From: Capitella teleta | Lineage: Eukaryota > Annelida > Polychaeta > Capitellidae | Length of the DNA: 64,000 nucleotides | Assembly (NCBI GenBank): GCA_000328365.1 | Contig: KB304303.1 | Span: 62,001-126,000 of the forward strand | Reading direction: 5' to 3' | In this document: positions 1-13,476 of the stretch, one piece after another | Numbering within the stretch: position 1 is the stretch's first letter | Layout: every line of letters begins with the position of its first letter | The notes under the pieces: generated by a model | What the model saw: only the letters and a program-made list of their open reading frames with translations | Databases searched by the model: none | What the model was told of the DNA's origin: nothing | Program-made: the position numbers and the translations under genes

Positions 1-1881
1 TCGATCCTCGTCTGCTTGGGATGTAATTTAGGTAAAAGGGGTAAAACCTATGTGACGCAATCTCTTCAAGAGCTTTAGCCGAATCACAACCAACTCTGAC
101 CCTAATTGCCCTCCGGCAAAGATTTGTTTCCGTTCCCTAGAATCTGGTTCTGACCCAAAGTGCAAAGGGAAGGGGTGGAAGGGATAAAGAAGCCGTGTAT
201 TGCCTCTGAATTATGCATATGCCTATTGTTTACAACATTCAAAGATTCATGCAATTCAACAATGGCACTTGGATTCCCTGTGGAGGACTATTTAGCTTTA
301 TATATTGCAGGGGTCTTGGTTTGCACATATGAGCTCAGATTCACTTTTTACATATATACTGTAATGTAATCACTAAATATGCTGCAATAATCACATTTGA
401 CAATCTGTGTAATGTCCTCCATGAATCAAGTGAAGCTATAAACATGACTCACCGTCTGCTGATAATTGGCAGAAACATAGTGTTTCCTTTTAATTTCCTG
501 AATTACAGATAAAAACAGCAATATTCAGATGCCACTACTATCAATATTATCCATCAATATTAGCAGCATCACTACCAACAGCGGCATACAGTTGCAGACG
601 GATAATATACCGTGTCAGGCAAAGAGTGAACCTTGAAGAAAACCATAAGCGACAAAGCCCCTCGATCTTCCCGTCTCTGGCGATCACAGCGAATAGATAA
701 ATATAGCAAATAAAATATTGAATTGTTATCCTCCCATATATTTATAGCTTCAATGAAAACAAAAAGAAATAATGTCAAACGATGGATGTCATGCCAGAAC
801 CATCAAATGCCCTGCCCCGGCCAAATATAGTTGCAATCAGTCAATACTTTCGTCACCAATTTTATTTTATTTTTTTTGGTTTGCACAGAAGCCGCGTAGT
901 AGCATTTCCTGTGTACAATATTAAGCGACAGCGTGGCACCGAATGCTTCTGATAAGTCTAGAATGTATCAATCAATGACGACTATTATAATATGAATTTG
1001 CAGCAGTGATAACAGATTATCATCTAATATCTTGATGAAGGATCGTTTCCTGAATTAAAATCCACTCATGAAAAAGTGTCGTCATGAGACTGATCTGTGT
1101 GGGTATGTGGTACATATTAAAGATAATCGAGGCACAGCTTTAAAATCAAGGTAATAATTAATTAGGTTATTAAACCTGAATATTAATTAATTAATTGTAA
1201 TTGATTAGCATTGCATCACCTGATTTATGGCATCAATAACCATGAAATATAACTCCCTTAAATTAGCTACACTATCATTGTACAACTCGTTCGGGGAGTG
1301 GGGGCGACAAAGGCAATCCGTATGTATAACAGGCTGAGCGCCATATTGGCTGCACTGCCCACCCTTAAGTACGTAACCTATGACCACCATGACGCTGAGC
1401 TCCACAAGGGCACTGACCACGCACTGACCAGGACTCTGCGGTCCATTAGGTCGACAGATTATCCGTCTTTTGTAGCTAGAGCCCGCACGCGACCATCTAA
1501 CGCTGACTGGAGAGGATGGCAAATCTTATGCATTTTACAGCAGACATCAGGTGGGAAGGCGTTCCTTCAAGATGGTGCTTTGCTGGGACATTCCGAGATG
1601 AAATATGTGCGAGACACACACGAAGGAAGAAGGCAAAACCATTGTACAACATGCAAGTCACATGTGTGAACGCCTTTTAGGCTTTAGGTCCAGAGTGTAC
1701 AATCACGCATGAACATGAGGAGTCCCATGAAATAAACGTATCAAAAGATAACGTTAATAGTGATTATGCGTACGTTTATGATTGAGTAACAGATACAAAT
1801 GCAATCGATTTAATTAACTTGCGTTTGAGCTAAAGGAATTTCTCAACTTTTCAAGCTCAGCCTATTCGGTTGAGGAAATGT
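1..1881. other. No gene recognised; 3' flank or intron of A1
   Basis: No exon with a convincing splice context was found here. Overlapping open frames around 1205-1669 on both strands lack acceptors, codon bias and family resemblance. If A1 follows A2, its membrane-segment and tail exons should lie here or to the left of the window. I could not find a hydrophobic exon with a good acceptor. Confidence 0.5.
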
Positions 1882-1929
1882 TCATGGGTGGTTCTGGAGG
1901 GAAGTGAATTTGCAAATGTTGAATTTTAC

Positions 1930-2082
1930 CAGCGATAGAGTGACGATTTTCTTGTCATCCATGTCGTAGGTGTTGTAATAGTGTTTAATTCTCTCCGCGT
2001 CTGCCATCGACGTCGCCATTTTGTGGATCTGAAACCGGATGTCTGTATCCCCAGGGCGGCCATCTTTGATCGTTAGGGAACC
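1930..2082 (-). CDS. A1 exon 2: ectodomain segment
   Basis: The acceptor is a T-rich tract ending TTTTTTCAG. The frame begins GSLTIKDGRPGDTDIRFQI and continues for 51 residues. It ends at a weak donor GTAAAA, or the frame stays open for 15 more codons to a TGA at 1882-1884. The exon is phase 0 at both ends, as is A2 exon 2 (43 residues). Similarity to A2 exon 2 is low but collinear. Confidence 0.6.
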
Positions 2083-5000
2083 CTGAAAAAATGCATATTG
2101 GGTCAGTAAAAAGGGTTAGTGCAATGTGTCAGTGAACATAGGGAACGCCGAATATTCACAAGCTAAAGTGGCCACCAAATTGCAAATATCCTAGATAGAT
2201 GAATATATCAACCATAATCCACCATCAGGTACAATATATTTATTGACGATTAGATACAGCACGGATATCATATCTCAAGAGTCATGCTAAATTGAAACCA
2301 CTATGCAAATCACTTTATATTTCAGTGCTGAACCAAGATTAAATGCTACGTAATGCAACAATACATCCGTATCGACATCTCTCACAGGAACCAATTACCA
2401 AGATCTCTTGAGCGGTACCGTGTCCACTGCTGCATAGACTGGCCCTAACACTTGTCTGGGCCGCTCAGCTTAATGGTCAAGGCGGCCTTGGGATGGACAA
2501 AACAGCGTCACAAAGGGTCTAACGCGCCAGTCATAACAACGAACCAGAGATGTGGCAGCCACTCAATATGACATCTGGGATGCCATGCACAACAGTTTCA
2601 TGTCAGTATTTGATCTATATTTATTGTCGAGCAAGTAAAAATACAATATATAGGACTCTCTCAGACATCAAAGAACGGTGTGTGTCATATGATGTAATGC
2701 TTAGTACGTATGCCTCTGTTTAAGACATAAGGGTGTGATTCAGAGTCATGGTTGTGTTACCAAGTCAATAATTACATTAGCTGATCATAATTATTGACAT
2801 ATCCAGGGTTTGTGTTCGCAAACTTGTGAGAATCCAATATACTAGTATACTTATATACGTTGTTCTGTGTAGACAGAATTCATATCTGATTTGTGACCTC
2901 TTGTGATCACTATAGAGTATTGATATTAGCCAAGTGACATGCGATGTCATTGGGCATTGATTATGCAATTACACGCAGTGGATGTTCAACAAATAGGTGA
3001 ACAGGGCGATATGAAGATGGAAAATCATCACCACACCCTTCTACAACGCATGATTCATACTGATTAGACCGGGCTTCCATCCATTGTTTGAAAGGCTTCT
3101 GACAGTCTGCAATGAGTTAATGTCCAGAGCATTAACGAATGAATATTTTATACCTAGCGTGGGGGGTCCCGGGGAACATTTGGGAAGCCCAGCAATTAAG
3201 CTAAACAATTCTGATCTATGCGATGCATCATATTTGTATGACCCTTAACTCTTGCTAATGTTTCGACCGGAATTGTCAATGTATGAGTTTAGGGTTGGCA
3301 GGCGGCGTTCTTGTCGTTTGACAAATTAGAACAAACGACTTCGGTCAGTGTTTGCACCCAGCATAGATTATTCATCTGCCTTCTGACCCCTCCTCATTCT
3401 TCCCCCTTCCGCCTCCAGACAAAATCCCTCCTAAACACCAAATCCTCAAAAAGTGCAGCTGCCCAATTCTCTCGGCAAAGGACCCTCTCTCCCTCTCTGA
3501 CCCCTGTCATTTAAAGGGCTTCTGGTCCCTTCATGTCCCAACCATCCTCCGGATGCTTCTACGTCAGCGAGCTATGATTAGATCATAGGGATGTTCTTAA
3601 TTAAGGAGTTAAACTGTTTAGAGCTTTAAATCCGGCTTTGGGCAATCTATAAATGCTTAATTCTATATACTGAGCATTTTCTTTGAAGTTTATCCTCAAG
3701 TCAATGCTCGGTCGTTTGCGCATGGCATAGCGTGCCTTGAGAATTCGATGCAGCAATTGATTACCGTTAGGTCTTTCTTTGATGAGCGGATTGCAAGAAT
3801 AAAAGACTCAAGAAGGGAAAATGGAAGGTGGCACGCGGGAGAGAAAGGGAATAAAAGGAGGAAGGATAGATAATGAGGTATATAATGATGGTTGAGGTAT
3901 ATGAGGTATATATTGAGAGGGGAATATGCTCATAATTATGATAACAAATCTGATGTATCATTAATTACATTTCACTTGAGACGAGCAGTGAAGCCATATT
4001 TCAATGCAAGAGTAATAAAAAAGAGCCCTATATACCGCACGACCATACGATATCGTAAATTCCGTCACTGTCAGTGAGCCAGCTCAGAAAGATCTGAGAG
4101 TTGCGTCTGATCCAACATGCTGGCGCTCATCATTCACCTGTCGGGCGCACGCGGGAGTTTCCCATCGCAAAGAAGAAAAGGGGTGCCATGGAATTCCCTT
4201 CTCTTGCGACAGACGCCAAAACGGAAGTACGAGATGAGCATGCGCAACAAAAGGATGAATCGCGTGTCTCTTCCGATTGCCAATAGTGAACAGAATTGAC
4301 GACATTTAATCGAAGGCTCATTTACAATACCATTGATCCATCCCATTAAAAAGTCAATGCACCACTTGACAATGATGCGTGAATTGATTCAGACGAATTG
4401 CATCGCGGACAACACGACCCTAGTCATGGTAATCATTGAAAGAGATGCGGGTCTGTGATCAGCCAGTCATTCATGTGAAATGGATGTAATGACCCTGGAT
4501 TCTCTAGACCATACATGCGATGCTGAGTAAGAACGCCACTAATATTGGCTACACATAATGTCGTGCTCTATGCATCAATAACACATTTTTGATCACTTAC
4601 ATAATTCAAGTTCTGACTTATTTATGACGACAATGACTGCGCTTTTTATGTATGCAAAATGAAGGCAGATATATCGTTTGAAAAATATCTACTGTGGTTC
4701 ATTACAAGTGCAACGAGCCTGCTCTGAAATGACGACGCAACCAGTGCTCTAGTTTATTGGCAAAACATAATTTTTTGTCGTTACTCTGCAATTGGGATAA
4801 ATGGATATGTACAGCGGCGAATACACCACGTGTAATTAATATCATACTGAGGAACAACAAGTTTGGGTGGCACACTTAGTTAGAAACACAGTCTGAAATG
4901 GACACCTGAATAATACATTGATAGCGTAAACAATGTTGGGGGGAAGCATGGAAGATAGAAGCATGCAGCGAAACAGCGATGGCACTAATTGACAGTTGGG

Positions 5001-8000
5001 TCTGCAAGAGTGAAGCATAACGCCCTCTGCACACGACACTCAACCAACATGGCCGCTGCAATTGCACACGACCCTCTCGATGAGAGTCTTCTTTAACAGA
5101 CGAGATGTTTACTCACAAACATCACACAGGAAATTGGCAGGAAGATAAAGTAGCCCCAAAAAGGACCATTTGGCTGAAGTGGACCATTTCCAACACATTA
5201 GGTCGTCATTGAAACTTCACAAAAGAAAGTTAGATACATTCACAGCAAATGAGACCGAAAAAGACTGTTCTTAAAAGACAGAATACAATAATCGTAAAAC
5301 GGGAAGTTTTCTTGTCCATGAGGATAGATGAAGGGCACAGCACGAAGATGGATCTGCACTTCTTCTTCTGAAGTTTAAAGTTGTCTCACCAAAACAGAGG
5401 AAAAATATGAAGGACATTTGCATCTCCCCTTTGCTTTGATGTTGAGCGGTCTTTGGACATCACATGAATGCGCAAAATGCTCCTAGAAAATATCCTCTGC
5501 GTCATATGTATGTGTATATATATATATATATGTATATATTTTACGGCACTAAACAGTCAACAGCCTTGTAACTCATAAAAACCCAACATTTCCACACTAC
5601 ATTTAAAGATTGTAGCCTGTAGGTGGAATGTTTTTTTTTCTCTATTTATAGACTTTTTCTGGGAATCCGGAGGTATGCGAAGAGCAGTTCAAAGCTCTGA
5701 GCCGTCCAGGTCGACGGTAAGCGTCTCAGGGGTGAAGATGAAATAAGAGGAGCGAGAGGATCACCCAGAGTGGACTCAACATGGAGCGGAATAGAGGAAA
5801 TTATAATCTTGCATAAGTGCTGATTGAAGAGTTCCGAGAAATGGTCCTCCTTCTATGTTGAGATCGCACAAGGATAAGAAATACACCCTGAGGACGAAAT
5901 CGACGATTTCAAGGGAGGAAACGTGTCTTAGGACATTGTTCTGAATTATGCAGCATTTTCCAGACCATTTGTGATGGTCGGTTCTCTCGGCTTTTGAGGC
6001 TCAGAGATATACATAGAAGGAGAGGGAAATGGAACCGGCTATCGGAGTGACCAGTGGCCACGCTGCCCATTTCACCTCAATGAAAGTGACGCAGAGAGGA
6101 AGGCAAGTGTTCATTCGAGGGAAACAGCTGTCAATTACCATGTTTTTAGTTCATTCATAATATTATTGGCATTTATAAATTGATGTTTTTGTTGACGTTG
6201 TGGGCCTTTTTTTTCTTTTTGACATTAGTGACACATAATGCCTTGCACCATAGTGGCGAGTGTATGGGATATGGCAAGTAAATACTGAGCCTTTTATGTG
6301 AGCGGTTAACCGGTGCAGATCACCTTGTCCGCAATGTCCGGGGAAATATCATGCACTGCGCGGAAATCACTTATTGCGCCAAACAGACATTAAAAAGCGC
6401 CGATGTTGGCTCTAGATAAAAGAAGTTTTTGTTTATTATCTTTTATTTTTCTTCTCTTCTGAGCGTACACAACATACGCATATATTGATGGTTCACTGAT
6501 AAAATTTAATCCTTGCTGTCATTTCCTATTGTTGATATGCGGGTTATCTTGTTGGCTCCAATAAGCGGTATTTTTAAATCCCTCTCTGCTATATGTATAT
6601 AACGATAGAGAGAAGGCATATACCGCTTCCAATGATGCTACACGTCAGACATTCATCAAAGCAAGACACCAGCTTGTATTTTGGCACATTCCTTTATTCA
6701 TCGCATACGGTGAGCACGCAGAATCAGTGTAGCCTGCTATTTCAATCATGGTCGATTTTGATTTAAATGGGGCTGGTGGAAAGCAAGGCATGTTTCGGGC
6801 AATGTCTTTGGGCACAGCCAGTATTCATGATGACAAGGCGAATTTATGTAGCAACTTTATAGGTAATATGCGGTCATAATCGTTTCATATTCAGCGTTGC
6901 TGGTCCACTGAGGACAGCGCATTATGATGGCGCCTTCATGTCATGTGATTTATCATGTGACTGACATAGGTGCGCGTGGACACTGGTGTCTTGCCCTAGA
7001 ATCGAGAGATGGCTCAGATCGCACATCGTCATCCATCATTGAGCCAGTCATATCACGGAACGGTCCACAGTTCTGAGGGTCGTTCCTCCCAAGGGAGAAA
7101 CCCAAGGAATCTCCGTGGGCCTCGTAAGAAAGCTTCAGGGCTCAGCGTGACGCGATCGCTCATTGGTTGTTCCTGACCTACTGACCTCATTCAGCAAGAT
7201 TGCCGCGCTTCGGACAGCGGAGTGTCCTCGGCTATGATCGCTTACAGAGAGGTCCCTGGGGAAGCTGGCTTGATGTATGTTGCAGGGTGTAGAGGCAGAT
7301 TGAGTTGTTTACCCGTGTCTCTCAAGTTCCACAGGTCATTCAACCCCTGGGTCCACTCGCGGGGCGTCCGTAGATTGTCTATAACTCCGGATAAAGCCAT
7401 TGCTGCATGCTCAAAAGACCGATTGGCGATGACATTAACACAGGAAATTTGTCTCCTTACAAATGCACAAAAGAATCGAGCTCCTTAATTATTCACGCTT
7501 CAATTATCAGTGTCTTTGTGAGCAACTACACTGTGATATGCATATGAATAAGTCTATTGGAGCCGCGTCGGCGAAATTTCATTGCGTAATGATATGAATC
7601 AGCCCGGGGCATACATCCGTCCGAGCTATACGCGGAGGAGATTTTGAAAGGGCGTCCATGATGAGCTCGCGTGAATGCTGTGAAACCTGAAAGCGGTGTT
7701 ATCGACACAGGACAGAAGACTGTTCTCATTCAGTCTTCAGATGACGATGCTCTAAGATGAAAACAAAGCGCGCGATAACGCTGTTGCAGGCTACCGTGCG
7801 GTCCCGATGGGCGCGCGTTCCAATGGTGGCAGACGGAATATGGTAATTTCATTACGAGATTTTTAGCCGTGGCTTTTGTCGGCACGCACACTTTGGTCGG
7901 TAGACGACGACTGTGCTTTGGTAGCAAGCAATGATCTCATCTTCGTCTCTACGCCGAACACAGAAGACCCATCGCAAAAGTCACGAAAACGACAGATTCT

Positions 8001-9493
8001 GTCCTCGGAATAAGAGAAAGGGAAAGTTGCTTCGTAAAGACAGAAATTTATCCCCACTGATGGGACAATAAAAGGAATTTGAATGCAGGTTTCGGTCTTG
8101 TGCATGCGTATACGCATTCAGCACCGAGGTGCAGTTAGGTCCTTCACTGCTCATTGAGAGATGCAACAGTTGAAGAAAGCAGTCAGTCACATGCTCTCTT
8201 AGATATAGAATAGAGGATATACCAGGTAATTGTAGGTAATGCTTTCTTTCCCGTTAGCTTTATTATTGATTATGCGCTGCATTCGTTTCCAGAGTAATTC
8301 ATCATGAATATTACCAGGATTTCAGATAAACATTGCCATCATAAGGCATATATGCGATCATATGTCAGCTGAATAATGCAAAGAACATCATTATGACGTA
8401 ATTATCTTGTTATATGGGCATGTTATGTTAGCGCACCATATAACACAGCCTATATAGCTTTAAGCATGTATTGGATAATTGGTTCAGAATACCGATGCAT
8501 CAAACAAAAAAGGATTTTGACTGAATACAACCTCTCAACAAATGTACATGTATAAGCCATAATTGTAATACTTATTAAAGCAGGTGTTGCAGGCATAGCC
8601 TTGACGAGGACAGCTGAGATTCATCATTAACAACTGAATACTATAAACATTACAATCACAATCCATGCCTGGAACAAACAAAGAAATTTTTAATTGAGAG
8701 CAGACAGCTGGAAAACTGCATGCATAATTATAATAGGCAGAGCATGATTTGCTGAAATTCTGCATAAGTTTATACGACTCCTGAATAAACCAACAATAAT
8801 ACCATCTGTCACCACCGAAGCTGTGTAAGGAATAAAATTTCCCGGAAGGATATGCTGAGTTCAAATTCTCCGGTTGTGATTTACACATCGTATTGTCTTT
8901 CCCCATCGTCATCTCGGCCTGATTTAGCTTTCGTTGTAGGCAATCTTGGATGCCACCCTGGCGTGTGGGATTCTATATCGTCGTTTGCAGAGACATTTTA
9001 AGGTGGTGAGGTTGTAGGTGGACAGTGAGCCGCACTTACTGCTCAAGATTGAAAAGATCACGATGAAATTGAATACAGCGAGATAACATCATCAGGTATG
9101 TTAAAAGTTGAATAGAATGCAACAAATTAATGGGTTTAACATATGGTTACCATACCCGTAGAATAGTTATGCAATGGAACAGGATGATGATTGTATCATT
9201 CTGTTACGCCACTTAATTAAAAAATATCTCCATCGCTTTCCGCCATTCCAAACAACAACCCAAACCACCCCCACGGTACACAAACAACAAACAACCCCAA
9301 TAAAGGAAACGAAACAACTAAACTACGAAAAAGAAACAAAAATCTCGACTGATGGCACTCTACGTGGATTAATTACTAGTATATTACATCAATCCTTAAG
9401 GCAGCTATTGCTAAATCTCAACCAAAGCATAAATAAAGGTCCAGTATATAAAACAAAACCAACTTAAACAAGAAATATAAAGACAAAAAAGAC

Positions 9494-9524
<31 letters not shown>

Positions 9525-12500
9525 AGAGAGAGAGAGAGCATAATCCGGAAAGACCAAAGAAATCATAGGAATAGAGTCAGCATTATTTCTCCAAAACATC
9601 GTTTTTACAATGTAAAAACTGATATAGAGATAAACCATAATTCTCCGTGGACGAAACAACCGAAATAACATGATCCTTTGTTGAGAGAGAAGCAGAGATA
9701 TGGGTTGGGGATAGAGATGAGAGCATTCTGGAGAAATCACCGACTTCAGAGATGAATTAATGACCCAAAAGAGAGAAATTGTGTACGCTTGAAGTGCATC
9801 GTAAGGTTATTACAAGATCGATGTTCGTCACCCCGAGAGACACCTTTTCCAAGAAGCAGGCAATCCAGATCCTTTGGTATTGTCGAAGTATAGCGAGCGA
9901 AATGAACCAGTTGTCATGGGGGCAATTTATAGGTCAGCTCTGACTCATCGATGTATTGTGATCAGAGTGGACAGGAGCAGGGCATTATTTTCGTTAAATT
10001 CTCATTAGTGAATGAACAACGCAAGGTCGTCGGTTGCATGAGTGATTGACAACAATGGGAAGTCAAGGTCACCACTCTTCCAGGTGCTGCAGTGTCAATA
10101 TCATTCCACCAAAACAGGTGACACAGCGCATATTGCCCATAATGGTTATTTACAACACGGTACATGCATATTCATCCAGGCTGCTGGTACCTCTGTGTAC
10201 ATAATTATTTAAGACATTTCATGGGGATAATCTAATGGAAAGTTCACAAAGTGCTGATGGTTGAGAGCCATAAACGCTGAGTGGATAACAATCACAGAGC
10301 GTAAGCTTAACATCCGGACCATTCTTCCAGCCATCCCATTGAGGTTACGCACTGAATCACTGGTAGTAAACGGCCGCCTGAAGCTAGTCCAAGCCACTCG
10401 ACACAAATGCTCAAGGGACATCAAGCAGTAAACACCACACAACATGCCATTCGAGACATCAGCAACACCTGCAGCGGACAAATAGCCCTCGATAACTCCT
10501 ATCAGGATTTATGAGCTGCGCGTTGGCCAGAAGATGAGTCCATAAAAGCTGGACTGGGTGCGTTGTCCATTGTGCTGCCACGCCCAGCTGACCACCAGGG
10601 ACTCACCAATCATCAGCTTCATCGGGTCACTGGCTGTTTACACCTGTTCATTGACCGACAACTGCTTTGTGTCAGTGGACAGGCTCAACGAGATTTTGTA
10701 CAACTCTTACAAATTATAATAACAACTGTGTAGGTGTCACTGCTTCCCACTTCTGTGATAACTCCCCATAACATAATTGGTAACTATACATACACCTCTG
10801 ACGTAGGTTATGATGAGTTATTATTCATATTGATGCTGGCAGTAAACATGCTGTTACGTAATACTTACGTTGAAAAAAAAAAAAAAAAAAAAAAAAACAA
10901 AACAAACAAACACAACGACAAATATACATTTATATCTCTTGTTTTCAAATGGAATGCATTCGGAGATGGAATGAACCTTGAATGGATACCAGGGTTACTA
11001 AGCTATCCAATACAAATTCAATGCTGAGTTCTATGTTCATAAAACCTGTTGTTTGACTGCATATCAAGTCATGAGCATTAAGCATACGTTGAATAACATA
11101 GTGGCTTTGATTATTGGATAGTCAGCACTAGACTCTTACATTTTGCACTATTAGATATCATAATATTCAGAGCATTATATTTATTGGTTGCTGTGTAATG
11201 CAGATTGGAATGGAAACGACTCCAATGCAATTTCGCAATGCTTTCACTCTTGGTCGGAATACCTCAATGTATGTCGGACAACTGGAGTATAATTCTAGCA
11301 CACAGCTAGTAAGCACCAAGCGTATAATCTGTGGTGGTATGAAGCTATTTAAAGAGCGCTAATTGCTCAGGGGTTATAAGTCATTAAGGTGGGCGTAACT
11401 CATGCCTTACAACAATTAATTGCAAGACAATGGTGACTTTACGGCTCCACCAACACTCGGTTGTGATATCTGAGCAGCAGAAACCCAGATATTCCTTGCT
11501 GTTTCGTTATACCTCAAGGGTCTCTTTTTCTGTATGCTATATACCAAATGCAACAGCTCCCTGCCTGGTTATGCATAGGGACATCAGTACTGTGGAGTCA
11601 CTGAGAAAGGATATATTATAACGAATTAAACCATAGCCCTTGGGTCGATCGGGGCCTCGAATTCGGGATATGAACCTTCGCTGGCGATATTGGATTGCAG
11701 TCGGGAGGTCAGGAGGTCAAAGAGACTGATCGAGCTACCCAGCACCCCCTCCCTAAATAATGGTCAGTCCAATTGCAGAAAAAGAGAGCGGGGTGTATAA
11801 GAATGAGCGCTGACCATATGATACTCATGGCGATTTACTATAGCAATTGTCCTAGTATTACTCTTCGGTGTCTAGGGAAAATTGGGCGGAAGTACGATTG
11901 CGTAAGGTGGGTCCACGGAGAGTGCTATTTGCCACTGTTTGGAATGGTGCTTGATGTTCTGTACGACTACGAGTACAGTCTATACTTTGCTTTCGTCAGC
12001 CAGCATTATATTTTCCCCCAGCTACCCATATTTCCCTAGATGTTGATTGCAAAACGCTGAATGTTGGCAGTGTAGGCGATTCACGTGTGCAGTGTACACT
12101 GTACACCTCACACTGTTATGTCTCTGAAGTCACCAGCATGACATCACTATAGATTAACTACTCTATTGAAGTAGCGGTTCATGTTATTATAGATTTTTTT
12201 TTTTTTGAACAAAATCTATATATCACTTTCATTATATATGGCATAGCTGTGTTTGCGAGCCCAGAGAATGCCAACGACATACCATGAGACGACGATGCTG
12301 GCATTGGTGCCATAGCCGAAGGCAACAGGAGGCCAATCAATTGAATCACTGACACATGCAGCAGTCACAAGGCTCAGCGCGTTCAGTTGGTCGGTCTACC
12401 TGGCAGGTACGCGGTCGAGTGATCACGGTACCTCACAATTGAGGCAGCTGGATGCGATTCATCACCAGTCGACAAATTGCTCATGAATTGAATAGAAGAC

Positions 12501-13476
12501 TCTTGTGCTAGTCTTAAGTGATGACTGCTTTATAAATTGAAGTTGGGATTTTCTTTATGCTTTTCTACAGCAGGTATATTCAGGTGCTGAAACGGCTCTT
12601 TCAAATGGTCATGATATAATAGCATTGCCTGGGTTTCACATAAAGGGGGCTATCATTTTTTTTTCTCTCTCTCTCTCTCATCTGAGTGCAGGTATAAGCG
12701 ATATAAAGACAGCAACCACCTTGCATATAGGGATACATACACATGCCATGCTGCGTTTATACTGGTGTTGATCGCAAGCAATGCACGATATTTCAGTTAT
12801 CCAAGAATTACGCCTTACACAGCCATCTGAGTTTTTTTTCTTCCGGATTATGTAACTCGGCATTGAACTAGGTGTGGAAATTCACTAGAGTGTACGTATG
12901 CAGCAGCACAGTTGCATTCGCGCTAAACGTGCTGGCGCCATTTGTCAATTTTGAATACATGCATATTGAATGCATTATAAATAGCGGAATGTTGGCTTGT
13001 GCATTGTACCACCACTCATATCCATCATGATAAGTAACAATGTATTTCAAAGTACCTCGAGGCTAATTCTGACGGCACTGCCGGTTGAGGTTTTCTGTGT
13101 TTTTATTCAATAAGGTTGAAGTGTCTGCACCAATTAAAAAACATAAAATTATTGATAGAGATCGATCGAAAAAACATACTATCGAGGCCGAAGAATAATT
13201 CATCACCCGCTTTATCAGGCGTATGCAACACGTGGAGGAGAAAGACCGGACTTGATCGCTTACCTTGAAGTTATGTCGAATGTGGATCTCCTGAACGTTA
13301 AGATCCGTGGATGAAATTTCCACTGTGTCAGTTTTTGTCCTAAAATTACAATCTTCGGGGAATAGTTTCCCGCCAAAAGGATCCATGAGCGCTGCTAGCA
13401 CTTCACGCCTGCCCGCGCAAAGCACGACCAGAAACACCAGCGCTGAAGTGCAGCGCGAAACACCGGCTAGAATCAT
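1930..13476 (-). CDS. A1: signal-peptide protein, paralogue of A2 (partial)
   Basis: Two minus-strand coding exons, 13476-13264 and 2082-1930, are separated by an 11.2-kb intron and joined in phase 0. Together they encode 122 residues. The first exon has a hydrophobic signal peptide; the second is a short ectodomain segment. I infer paralogy to A2 because in both genes the intron falls after an R-x-x-F-[K/D] motif. In both, the next exon begins Gly-Ser-[Leu/Val], contains Thr-Asp, and ends with a HY-rich segment followed by a beta-strand-like stretch (HYYNTYDMDD here, HYNYTDHQ in A2). Each ectodomain exon ends in phase 0. A1 is head to head with A2. Downstream exons are not visible. Either they lie beyond the left edge, or the weak donor GTAAAA is not used and the frame runs to a TGA at 1882, giving a secreted product. 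No homologous named family is recognised. Confidence 0.6.
5515..5538. repeat. (TA)n dinucleotide repeat
   Basis: An alternating TA run with one TG interruption lies inside A1 intron 1. Confidence 0.9.
9494..9539. repeat. A-tract followed by (AG)n
   Basis: About 28 A residues are followed directly by roughly nine AG units. It is a compound microsatellite and may be the decayed tail of an old retroposon on the plus strand. Confidence 0.9.
10873..10897. repeat. Poly(A) run
   Basis: A 25-base A run is followed by CAAA-type units. It lies inside A1 intron 1. Confidence 0.9.
11640..11755 (-). mobile_element. Degenerate tRNA-derived SINE-like fragment
   Basis: Read on the minus strand, TGGGTAGCTCGATCAG resembles a tRNA A box. 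About 65 bases later GGTTCATATCCCG resembles a B box (GGTTCGAATCC). The spacing fits a tRNA-like promoter, but the acceptor and anticodon stems are not convincing. An old SINE head is likelier than a functional tRNA. No target-site duplication was identified. Confidence 0.4.
12659..12679. repeat. T-run and (CT)n
   Basis: A short T tract is followed by CT units. It is a simple pyrimidine repeat in A1 intron 1. Confidence 0.85.
13264..13476 (-). CDS. A1 exon 1: signal peptide
   Basis: The exon opens at ATG 13476. An in-frame stop lies 33 bases upstream, so this is the first available ATG. Residues about 1-30 (MILAGVSRCTSALVFLVVLC then Ala-Gly) form a typical secretory signal. The remaining 40 residues contain one Cys and end HIRHNFK. 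The donor is GTAAGC. The encoded stretch is 71 residues, comparable to the 52-residue first coding exon of A2. Confidence 0.65.

Larger units (their letters stand above)
2083..13263 (-). other. A1 intron 1 (11.2 kb)
   Basis: No other coding exon is recognised. The stretch contains a TA run, two A-rich microsatellites, a degenerate SINE-like fragment near 11.7 kb and a T/CT run near 12.66 kb, listed separately. Open frames here, such as those on the minus strand at 7526-8190 and 8535-8912, lack splice signals or family resemblance. Confidence 0.5.

Noticed and set aside
1205-1669. Overlapping frames of 105 (minus) and 123 (plus) codons, the minus one with a hydrophobic segment
   Set aside because: Considered as the A1 membrane exon. 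There is no acceptor before it, the hydrophobic stretch is interrupted by charge, and there is no basic stop-transfer region.
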